From Chryseobacterium cupriresistens (GTDB taxonomy: Bacteria > Bacteroidota > Bacteroidia > Flavobacteriales > Weeksellaceae): 64,000 bases of DNA. Positions 1 through 6,318 of this stretch are shown piece by piece; position 1 is the stretch's first letter; the number at the start of each line of letters is the position of its first letter. The notes under the pieces are model-generated. The model had not been told where the DNA came from and made no database searches. It worked only from the letters and a program-made list of their open reading frames with translations. The stretch spans positions 372,001 to 436,000 of the forward strand of contig NZ_JBKKJT010000004.1 in NCBI RefSeq assembly GCF_046614675.1, in the 5' to 3' direction. The position numbers and the translations under genes were made by a program.

Positions 1-1646
1 TATTAGATGCATACGCTAAGGCAGAACATTTTGCAAGAACAGAAAGTGTACCGGTGGTAGTGCACGTGGTTGATGTTACTCAGCCACAGGGACATTCTAC
101 ATCCGGATCTCACGAAAGATATAAAAACGAAGAGCGTCTTGCATGGGAAGCTGAGTATGACGGTCTGGCGAAATTCAAAGAATGGATCCTGAACTATTCT
201 ATCGAAATTGATGGGAAAGAAGAAGTGATTGCTACAGCTGAAGAACTGGAGGCTATTGATGAAGAAGCGAAAAAAGCAGCAAAAGCCGGACAGAAAGCAG
301 CCTGGGAAAATTATCAGAAAGCCATTTCAGAACTTATTCAGTCTGTTTTACCTTTAGTAGAAAACCTTAAAGGGCAGAATGCTGAAGTTGAAAATTATAT
401 CGCTCATTTCAACAAATTGATTTCAAAAGCTAAAAAAGACATCTTCCATCTGGTAAGACAGACTTTACTGGCGACAAGAGGAACAAATTCTGCGGAAAGA
501 AATCAGCTGATGCAGAAATACAATGAAGTATCTGCTGTTGAAAAAGATAACTATTCTTCTCACTTATATTCTCAATCTCAATGGAAAGCTGAGAATGTTC
601 AGGAAATCAAACCTGTATATTCTGACAGTTCCGAAGAGGTAGATGGAAGAGTAGTGATCAGAAACAATTTTGACAAAATTTTTGAAAAATATCCTGAAAC
701 TTTAATCTTTGGAGAAGATACCGGAAACATTGGTGACGTCAACCAGGGATTGGAAGGAATGCAGGAGAAATATGGCGCTTTACGTATCGCTGATACAGGA
801 ATCCGTGAAGCAACAATTCTTGGACAGGGAATTGGTATGGCGATGAGAGGTTTAAGACCAATTGCTGAAATCCAATACTTAGACTACGTTCTTTACTGTT
901 TACAGGGAATGAGTGATGATCTGGCAACGGTACATTACAGAACGAAAGGAGGCCAGAAAGCTCCGTTGATTATCAGAACAAGAGGTCACAGATTAGAAGG
1001 AATCTGGCACTCAGGTTCTCCAATGGCTGGTATTCTGAACCTTTCAAAAGGTATTTTGGTATTGGTTCCTAGAAACCTTACGAAAGCAGCAGGATTCTAC
1101 AACACAATGCTTCAGGCTGACGAACCTGCGATCATCGTAGAATGTCTGAACGGATACAGATTAAAAGAAAAACAACCGGATAACTTAGGCGAATTCACTG
1201 TTCCTGTAGGGAAAATTGAAGTGACAAAAGAAGGAAAAGATGTTACTTTGGTCACTTACGGATCTACCTGGAGAATTGTAACGGAAGCAGCTAACGAATT
1301 GGAAAAATTAGGAATTTCCGCAGAGGTAATTGATATCCAGTCATTGATTCCTTTCGATTTATCCCACGAAATTGCTGAAAGTGTTAAGAAAACCAACAGA
1401 TTAGTAGTGATTGACGAAGATGTGGAAGGGGGAACTACAGGATTCATCTTACAGCAGATCCTTGAAAAGCAGAAAGCTTTCAGATACCTGGATTCAGATC
1501 CGTTGACGATCTCCGCCAATGATCACAGACCAGCATATGCAAGTGATGGTGATTATTTCAGTAAGCCGTCTGCAGACGATATGGTAGAAAAAATCTACGC
1601 AATGTTTAATGAAACAAATCCTCAGAAATATCCAGCGATATTCTAA
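1..1646 (+). CDS. Branched-chain 2-oxoacid dehydrogenase E1, fused alpha/beta (5' partial)
   Basis: The frame is open from the window edge, with codons in register from base 3 and 547 residues visible, so the true start lies upstream. The visible N-terminal part is the end of an E1-alpha (thiamine-diphosphate) domain, with the phosphorylation-loop-like stretch HSTSGSHERYK. From about base 640 it continues into a complete E1-beta (transketolase pyrimidine-binding plus C-terminal) domain, with FGEDTGNIGDVNQG, EIQYLDY and the late VVIDEDVEGG segment. Such fusions decarboxylate 2-oxoacids from Val, Leu and Ile and pass the acyl group to a lipoyl E2. Alpha and beta are separate chains in many bacteria; the single-chain form is common in Bacteroidota. 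An E3 gene lies far away at 26806. The exact substrate is inferred from the family. Confidence 0.9.
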   Translation, partial: LDAYAKAEHFARTESVPVVVHVVDVTQPQGHSTSGSHERYKNEERLAWEAEYDGLAKFKEWILNYSIEIDGKEEVIATAEELEAIDEEAKKAAKAGQKAAWENYQKAISELIQSVLPLVENLKGQNAEVENYIAHFNKLISKAKKDIFHLVRQTLLATRGTNSAERNQLMQKYNEVSAVEKDNYSSHLYSQSQWKAENVQEIKPVYSDSSEEVDGRVVIRNNFDKIFEKYPETLIFGEDTGNIGDVNQGLEGMQEKYGALRIADTGIREATILGQGIGMAMRGLRPIAEIQYLDYVLYCLQGMSDDLATVHYRTKGGQKAPLIIRTRGHRLEGIWHSGSPMAGILNLSKGILVLVPRNLTKAAGFYNTMLQADEPAIIVECLNGYRLKEKQPDNLGEFTVPVGKIEVTKEGKDVTLVTYGSTWRIVTEAANELEKLGISAEVIDIQSLIPFDLSHEIAESVKKTNRLVVIDEDVEGGTTGFILQQILEKQKAFRYLDSDPLTISANDHRPAYASDGDYFSKPSADDMVEKIYAMFNETNPQKYPAIF

Positions 1647-1666
1647 TCGGGATTTTAGATAAATTT

Positions 1667-1697
1667 AAAACCGCTTCCTTTTTGGGAGCGGTTTTTG
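1667..1697 (+). terminator. Rho-independent terminator after the E1 gene
   Basis: Arms AAACCGCTTCC and GGGAGCGGTTT (one G-T pair) are followed by a T-rich tail, about 20 bases after the E1 stop. The convergent gene ends at 1702, so it may serve both strands. Confidence 0.8.
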
Positions 1698-1701
1698 TTT
1701 G

Positions 1702-2118
1702 CTAATCTTCTTCCGCCAAAACAATTCTCAATTTATTCAATGTATTCATCAAGGTAATACTTGCGGTAAGCTCTACAATCTCTCGTTCTGAAAATTGGTC
1801 TATCAGCTTTGCTTTGGTGCTTTCCAAATTATCTTTGCTGTAAATGACAGCTTCTGCCCATTCTAAAACAAGCTTTTGTTGGTCATTAAAGACATTGGTG
1901 TGTTTCCAGCCCGAAAGTCTGTTGATGACATCTTGTTCAAAGCCAAAATCAGAGAGCTCTTTAGCATGATAACTACAGCAATAGGCACAGCCATTGATCT
2001 GAGATACCCGAAGCTCCACCAATGCAATCAGTTTTTCATCAATACCGGATTTTCTAATGCTGTTATGGGCTCTGTACAGATTTCCAATCGTTTCTTTTGC
2101 AATTTCTTTGTAATTCAT
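1702..2118 (-). CDS. AhpD-like carboxymuconolactone decarboxylase family protein
   Basis: This 138-residue protein carries the AhpD-type redox motif CAYCCSYH (Cys44, Cys47, His51) after a Glu-containing helix (LVELRVSQ). Members use the CxxC pair as a peroxidase or general disulfide reductase. The first ATG that gives the family's usual N-terminus (MNYKEIAKET) is at 2118. A longer reading back to 2214 would add 32 residues of low-complexity sequence that overlap the presumed control region. A near-consensus -7 box (CAAATTTG) lies about 20 bases upstream of the ATG. The HxlR regulator just upstream on the same strand and the flavin oxidoreductase beyond it suggest an electrophile or oxidant response, which is inference. 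An extra Cys48 follows the motif. Confidence 0.85.
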   Translation of the reverse strand: MNYKEIAKETIGNLYRAHNSIRKSGIDEKLIALVELRVSQINGCAYCCSYHAKELSDFGFEQDVINRLSGWKHTNVFNDQQKLVLEWAEAVIYSKDNLESTKAKLIDQFSEREIVELTASITLMNTLNKLRIVLAEED

Positions 2119-2152
2119 AATGCAATTTTTTCTGCAAATTTGAATCAGAAAT

Positions 2153-2193
2153 AGTTTTGAAACTATATACTTACATTTTGGTGATATACTTAC
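2153..2193 (-). promoter_or_regulatory. Repeat-containing control region upstream of the AhpD-like gene
   Basis: Two identical copies of TATACTTAC (plus strand, 2166-2174 and 2185-2193) are spaced 19 bp apart, about two helical turns. They adjoin the palindrome TAGTTT-TG-AAACTA at 2153-2166. The position suits a regulator site, possibly for the neighbouring HxlR protein; binding is inferred. Confidence 0.45.
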
Positions 2194-2217
2194 CTTTTTG
2201 AAAGTGCTATCCAAGAT

Positions 2218-2246
2218 AAAAGGCTATCACACATTGACAGCCTTTT
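2218..2246 (-). terminator. Terminator overlapping the end of the HxlR gene
   Basis: Arms AAAAGGCTATCA (2218-2229) and TGACAGCCTTTT (2235-2246) flank a 5-base loop. The arm overlaps the HxlR stop codon (2227-2229), and the minus strand continues into T-rich sequence. Confidence 0.6.
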
Positions 2247-2619
2247 TATTTTTTACATCTTCATTCAGAAAAGCACAATCTTTATCTTCATGCTGTCCTT
2301 TCACCTGATATTTTGCTTCCCACTCCTCAAGTAAATATAAAATAGGGAGCAAAGCCAATCCCTTTTCTGTAAGAGAATATTCCACTCTTGGAGGAAGTTC
2401 TTTAAACTCTTCACGGATTACCAATCCATCAGTTTCCATCTCCCTCAGCTGATCGGTCAAGACCTTTCTGGAAATAACATTAATACGTACTGCCAGTTCC
2501 CCGAAACGTAACTTCCTGTCCTTGATAACAAGAACTATAATGGGTTTCCATTTGCTTCCCAAAGCGGCCATTGCCTTACCCAGAGGGCAGCTGTATTGCA
2601 TTAATTCATTCTTTTTCAT
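2227..2619 (-). CDS. HxlR-family winged-helix transcriptional regulator
   Basis: This 130-residue protein has the family layout: a conserved early Cys in CPLGKAMAALGSKW (Cys11), a winged helix, and the ISRKVLTDQLREMETDGLV and PPRVEYSLTEKG signatures. HxlR regulators act as dimers and often sense aldehydes, quinones or oxidants through the N-terminal Cys. They usually control a divergent gene. Here the divergent neighbour is an old yellow enzyme, and the shared intergenic region contains a perfect 24-bp palindrome 22 bp upstream of this start. Auto-regulation and control of the oxidoreductase are inferred from this arrangement. The start MKKNELMQYSC has no close in-frame rival except Met7. Confidence 0.92.
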   Translation of the reverse strand: MKKNELMQYSCPLGKAMAALGSKWKPIIVLVIKDRKLRFGELAVRINVISRKVLTDQLREMETDGLVIREEFKELPPRVEYSLTEKGLALLPILYLLEEWEAKYQVKGQHEDKDCAFLNEDVKNKKAVNV

Positions 2620-2641
2620 AGAGAGATCTTTATTTTAATAT

Positions 2642-2665
2642 CATATGAAACTGCAGTTTCATATG
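2642..2665. promoter_or_regulatory. Perfect 24-bp palindrome (candidate HxlR operator)
   Basis: The sequence is CATATGAAACTG followed by its exact reverse complement. It lies 22 bp upstream of the HxlR start in the divergent HxlR/OYE region. The size and position suit a dimeric winged-helix repressor. Confidence 0.7.
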
Positions 2666-2704
2666 TTACTTTGATGTTACTAATGTAAGTTACTGCGAAG
2701 TTAC
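2665..2704. promoter_or_regulatory. Array of four GTTAC direct repeats
   Basis: GTTAC begins at 2665, 2676, 2689 and 2700, with 11, 13 and 11 bp spacing. The first copy abuts the 24-bp palindrome. Spacing near one helical turn suggests cooperative binding on one face of the DNA. Confidence 0.5.
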
Positions 2705-2746
2705 CACTATTTTTTATATAAAAGATACAAAAGTGAACTATTATTA

Positions 2747-2761
2747 GTTACTTTGTGTAAC
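2747..2761 (+). promoter_or_regulatory. GTTAC-N5-GTAAC inverted repeat over the OYE promoter
   Basis: A fifth GTTAC forms an inverted repeat with GTAAC, 23 bp before the oxidoreductase ATG. It overlaps TTACTTTG, a one-mismatch version of the TAnnTTTG box, so a protein bound here would block RNA polymerase. Confidence 0.5.
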
Positions 2762-2784
2762 AATTATAAAATATAAATTTAAAT

Positions 2785-3846
2785 ATGAGCACATCATCAT
2801 TATTTAAACCGTTTCAATACAAGAATTTACAGCTTAAAAATAGAATTGTAATGGCTCCAATGACCAGAGCACAGTCTGACAATGGAGTTCCTACACAGAA
2901 CATCGCAGATTATTATGGAAGAAGAGCCGCTTCAGAAGTAGGATTGATTCTTTCTGAAGGAACTGTGATCAACAGACCGGGATCAAAAAATATGCAGAAT
3001 ATTCCTGATTTCTATGGTACAGAAGCTTTAAACGGCTGGAAAAATGTTATTGATACTGTACATCAGAATGGAGGTAAAATGGGACCTCAGATCTGGCACG
3101 TAGGAGATACGAGAATGTCTGAAGACTATCCGTTGGTTCCAATGGAAAAGGCTTCAACAATGACTATTGAAGATATTCAGGATACCATTGCGCAGTTTGC
3201 AGCATCTGCAAAATCAGCAAAAGACCTTGGTTTCGACTGTATTGAAATTCATGGTGCACACGGATACCTTATCGACCAGTTTTTCTGGGAAGTAACCAAT
3301 ACCAGAACCGATGAATATGGCGGTAAAACATTGAAAGAAAGAAGCAGATTTGCTGTAGAAGTAGTAAAAGCGATCAGAGCAGCAGTGGGAGAGGATTTTA
3401 CCATTATTATCCGCCTTTCACAATGGAAACAACAAGATTATAAAACCAGACTGGCATTTACTCCTAATGAAATGGAAGAGTGGTTATTACCATTAAAAGA
3501 AGCTGGAGTAGATATTTTCCATTGTTCACAGCGTCGTTTCTGGGAACCGGAATTTGAAGGTTCTGACTTAAACTTTGCAGGATGGGCAAAAAAAATTACC
3601 GGGCAGCCAACTATTACCGTAGGTTCTGTAGGCTTGAACGGAGATTTCCTTAATGCTTTTGCAGGGCAGGGAACAGAAAAAAGAGATCTTACGGAACTAA
3701 TCAGAAGACTTGACAATGAGGAATTTGATCTTGTTGCAGTAGGAAGAGCTATTTTGCAGGATCACCAGTGGGTACAGAAGATCAAAGACGGCAATACAGA
3801 AGCTCTTCTGGATTTTTCAGCAGAAAGTATGAGCGTCTTATTTTAA
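2785..3846 (+). CDS. Old yellow enzyme family NAD(P)H:flavin oxidoreductase
   Basis: This 353-residue protein is a single TIM barrel of the OYE family. The start is SLFKPFQYKNLQLKNRIVMAPMTRAQ, the substrate-binding segment is IEIHGAHGYLIDQFF, and the FMN phosphate region near the C-terminus includes DLVAVGRAIL. Such enzymes use FMN to reduce activated C=C bonds, nitro compounds or quinones in the cytoplasm. Length is normal. The divergent HxlR gene and the operator-like repeats between them suggest induction by an electrophile, which is inference. A strong terminator lies 144 bp downstream. I cannot assign a natural substrate. Confidence 0.92.
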   Translation: MSTSSLFKPFQYKNLQLKNRIVMAPMTRAQSDNGVPTQNIADYYGRRAASEVGLILSEGTVINRPGSKNMQNIPDFYGTEALNGWKNVIDTVHQNGGKMGPQIWHVGDTRMSEDYPLVPMEKASTMTIEDIQDTIAQFAASAKSAKDLGFDCIEIHGAHGYLIDQFFWEVTNTRTDEYGGKTLKERSRFAVEVVKAIRAAVGEDFTIIIRLSQWKQQDYKTRLAFTPNEMEEWLLPLKEAGVDIFHCSQRRFWEPEFEGSDLNFAGWAKKITGQPTITVGSVGLNGDFLNAFAGQGTEKRDLTELIRRLDNEEFDLVAVGRAILQDHQWVQKIKDGNTEALLDFSAESMSVLF

Positions 3847-3989
3847 TATCAACAAGGAATGGTGAATTCGCTTTGCTGTCGGTTAACAGCATAATTTTGG
3901 GGCTTGCGAAGTAGAATTGACTATCCTGACAGGTTTAGATCAGCATAATTCACTTTATTTTATATTTAATTTTCACCTATTTATTAAAG

Positions 3990-4024
3990 AACCGGCTTTC
4001 AGGATTTCCTGAAAGCCGGTTTTG
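3990..4024 (+). terminator. Perfect 15-bp stem terminator
   Basis: Arms AACCGGCTTTCAGGA (3990-4004) and its exact complement (4007-4021) have a 2-base centre and a short T tail. It lies between the oxidoreductase and the convergent small peptide gene, so it could serve both. Confidence 0.85.
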
Positions 4025-4029
4025 TAAAT

Positions 4030-4188
4030 TTATGGACATCCAACTGAATCCAGGACACATTTCCATCGAGGAGGGATTCCATTGCTGCCAGGAATGTAGC
4101 AGGCTGTAGTCCCTTCCGGACAATCAGGAGCATTTCCACCATTGATTTTTTTTAGATCTGATTTTAATAATTTTCTTAGATTTTTCAT
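4030..4188 (-). CDS. Small GG-leader (bacteriocin-like) peptide
   Basis: This 52-residue ORF starts MKNLRKLLKSDLKKINGG, a double-glycine leader with the Leu/Lys heptad pattern recognised by peptidase-containing ABC transporters (cut expected after residue 18). The 34-residue core NAPDCPEGTTACYIPGSN... has four Cys at 23, 30, 44 and 51, with Trp42 and several Pro and Gly. Many Chryseobacterium genomes encode short peptides with this leader, usually called bacteriocin-like; function is mostly untested. A near-perfect promoter (TTG, 19 bp, TATATTTG) precedes it, with an expected 5' UTR of about 17 bases. It stands alone, with no processing transporter or modification enzyme in this window. Whether it is antimicrobial, a signal or something else is unknown. 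Confidence 0.8.
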   Translation of the reverse strand: MKNLRKLLKSDLKKINGGNAPDCPEGTTACYIPGSNGIPPRWKCVLDSVGCP

Positions 4189-4211
4189 AGGTAATAATTT
4201 GTTGATTTACA

Positions 4212-4241
4212 CAAATATAATATTTTTTGAAAATGCAACAA
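4212..4241 (-). promoter_or_regulatory. Promoter of the GG-leader peptide gene
   Basis: On the minus strand TTG (4241-4239), 19 bp, then TATATTTG (4219-4212) match the Bacteroidota housekeeping consensus. The box ends 23 bases before the ATG. Confidence 0.8.
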
Positions 4242-4294
4242 TACTTTACGGATAATAATGTGAAATACATTATTTAAATATGACAAGATAAAAT

Positions 4295-4328
4295 AAACCC
4301 GCTCACAGAATTTTCATGAGCGGGTTTT
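4295..4328 (-). terminator. Terminator after the C1 peptidase gene
   Basis: Arms AAACCCGCTCA (4295-4305) and TGAGCGGGTTT (4317-4327) pair perfectly, with an AT-rich tail on the minus strand. It is about 50 bp beyond the peptidase stop. Confidence 0.8.
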
Positions 4329-4378
4329 AACAGATTTAAATATCTAAAACTGCCTGTAAATTGGCAGAAATGATTTCC

Positions 4379-5581
4379 TTATAAACCGATATTCTTGGTC
4401 GGTTTCAATTGTTTTAAGATACTTTTTGGGATGGCATTTTTGTGAACAAGAATTGCTGTTGATTTGTATTCAACATAAGGTCTTGTTACATACAGATATC
4501 CGGCGAAATCATTGGTTACACCCCATGAATTTTTTACCATATAATATTCTTTACCAGTCTGATCTTTTGCCAGACCTACGATATGCATACCATGGTCATC
4601 CGTTGTAGAAAGATTGTTAAGTGCTTTCTGACGCATGTCTTCAGTGATGGTTTTATCTTTTTTAGGCTCTGTAAACAAAGTCTGCTTGTTCTCTGCAGTA
4701 ATTTGGTCAAGATCCATATCCGGAACGTAAGCTACACCGTTTTTATAAGAAAAATAAGGCTCAGAAACGTCAGTTGCCCAACCTACAGAATATCCTTTAT
4801 TTACAGCGTTATCAATAATTGCAGTAAGATCTTTCATCGGAACATTCCAGTCAGAATCATGGCTCCAGTTATCAGGAATCGGAACTACAAATTTCTGAAA
4901 ATATGGATAATCTTTATAAGAAGATAATTCCACATAATCTTCAGGGTTGATTCCTACTACTTCTTTAGCAAATGTTTTCGGAGTATAGTTTTTTCCTTCA
5001 TAAGTGAAGTTAGCAGGTACTTTGCCTAAATATTCATCAAGAATAGCATCTACAGAATCCATCCAGTTGTCTGTAAGCTTTCCTTTTGAAGAAGCCTGAA
5101 CAAGGCTGTCAAGAACCGGCTTCAGTTTTCCCTGCATTTCCTTGAAGTTATTGGTAGTCTGTCCTGCTTTTAATCCTGTGTAAACATCCTGAGGAACTGC
5201 TCCGTACTTTTTGTACATATTGATTACGTCGTGAAGTTCTCCTCCGTCACCCCAGCTGATAGCGCCATTATTCAAAACATATAATTTTGCTTTATCGTGG
5301 TAGGAATTTCTTGCTGTAAAGATTTCAGCAAGATCTACAGGTTTTTTGCCCATTCTCTGCATTTCAGATTCAAGGAAAGAGTTTCCGGAGTAGCTCCAGC
5401 AAGTTCCTGATGAACCCTGGTTCTTTACAGAAGTCGCACCTACGTCCTTTAACGTTGTGAACTGAAAATTAGCATTTTGTGATTGGTTGTTTTTTAACTT
5501 GTTGATTAAGTCATCTTGGGCAAACATCATACTTCCTGCAGACAAAACAAAAAGTAATGATGCAATTTTGGCATTTTTCAT
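4379..5581 (-). CDS. Secreted C1 (papain-like) cysteine peptidase, bleomycin-hydrolase type
   Basis: The 400-residue protein begins with a Sec signal peptide, MKNAKIASLLFVLSAGSMMFAQ, so ATG 5581 is preferred over the ATG 57 bases earlier. The catalytic Cys61 is in NQGSSGTCWSYSGNSFLE, the catalytic His333 in DDHGMHIVGLA, and Asn351 in VKNSWG, all in the order of the C1 family. The long insert between Cys and His and the C-terminal shape resemble aminopeptidase C/bleomycin hydrolase, which is usually cytoplasmic; this copy is exported, as is common in Bacteroidota. It probably trims peptides in the periplasm or outside. There is no type IX sorting tail. It is a single gene with its own terminator. 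Confidence 0.9.
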   Translation of the reverse strand: MKNAKIASLLFVLSAGSMMFAQDDLINKLKNNQSQNANFQFTTLKDVGATSVKNQGSSGTCWSYSGNSFLESEMQRMGKKPVDLAEIFTARNSYHDKAKLYVLNNGAISWGDGGELHDVINMYKKYGAVPQDVYTGLKAGQTTNNFKEMQGKLKPVLDSLVQASSKGKLTDNWMDSVDAILDEYLGKVPANFTYEGKNYTPKTFAKEVVGINPEDYVELSSYKDYPYFQKFVVPIPDNWSHDSDWNVPMKDLTAIIDNAVNKGYSVGWATDVSEPYFSYKNGVAYVPDMDLDQITAENKQTLFTEPKKDKTITEDMRQKALNNLSTTDDHGMHIVGLAKDQTGKEYYMVKNSWGVTNDFAGYLYVTRPYVEYKSTAILVHKNAIPKSILKQLKPTKNIGL

Positions 5582-5787
5582 TACTATAAAAAGATTATTT
5601 ATATTAAGAGTCGTTGATAATAGAGATTTGTTACACAAGGAAAAGTTAAATTTGAAATTAAAAAAAGACTCAAAAGAAGTAAGAAGTTGCTTTATAATTT
5701 TATTTTTTAATTATTTTCTTAAAGAAGTTGATCATGTTTCCAACCCTTTCAAAAGTTTCCGCATCTATCATAGTATAACTCCTGACT

Positions 5788-6306
5788 ATGGAACAAGAAT
5801 TATTATTGGAATGCCAGCGTAACAACCGCAATGCCCAGCGGAAGGTTTACGAGAAAATGGCGGGCAGACTCTACGCAGTCTGCAGACGCTATCTGAAAAA
5901 CGACGAAGATATAGAAGAAGTATTGGCTGATACATTCTATAAAATCTTCACGAAAATTACTCAGCTTCAGAATCCCGAAACTTTTGAAGCATGGGCAAGA
6001 AAAATAGCGGTAAACGAATGCCTACAGAAGTTGAGATCGGATAAAGGACTGTTTATTTCCCTGGAAGAAAATTTTCCTGATCATCCTGAAGGAACTACAG
6101 AAAACCTTTCTCTGGAAAAAGATATTCTGAGCTTACTGAATTTTCTTCCTGAAGGCTGCAGAGCCATCTTTAATCTTTTTGCTATTGAAGGATATCCTCA
6201 TAAAGAAATAGCGTCCATGCTTTCCATCAGTGAGGGAACATCAAAATCCCAGCTCAATTTTGCAAGGAAAAAGCTGCAGGAACTTCTCGTAAATCAAAAC
6301 ATTTAA
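5788..6306 (+). CDS. ECF-type RNA polymerase sigma factor
   Basis: The 172-residue protein has only sigma-70 regions 2 and 4. Region 2 includes VYEKMAGRLYAVCRRYLKNDEDIEEVLADTFYKIF. Region 4 includes LPEGCRAIFNLFAIEGYPHKEIASMLSISEGTSKSQLNFARKKL, split here by the usual helix-turn-helix. Start MEQELLLECQRNNRNAQ is typical of the Bacteroidota ECF group linked to outer-membrane genes. The next gene begins 12 bp later and has a short cytoplasmic head plus one membrane helix, the usual layout of a partner anti-sigma factor. The cluster that follows is therefore its probable regulon, which is inference. Confidence 0.93.
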   Translation: MEQELLLECQRNNRNAQRKVYEKMAGRLYAVCRRYLKNDEDIEEVLADTFYKIFTKITQLQNPETFEAWARKIAVNECLQKLRSDKGLFISLEENFPDHPEGTTENLSLEKDILSLLNFLPEGCRAIFNLFAIEGYPHKEIASMLSISEGTSKSQLNFARKKLQELLVNQNI

Positions 6307-6318
6307 ACTTTTACAACA

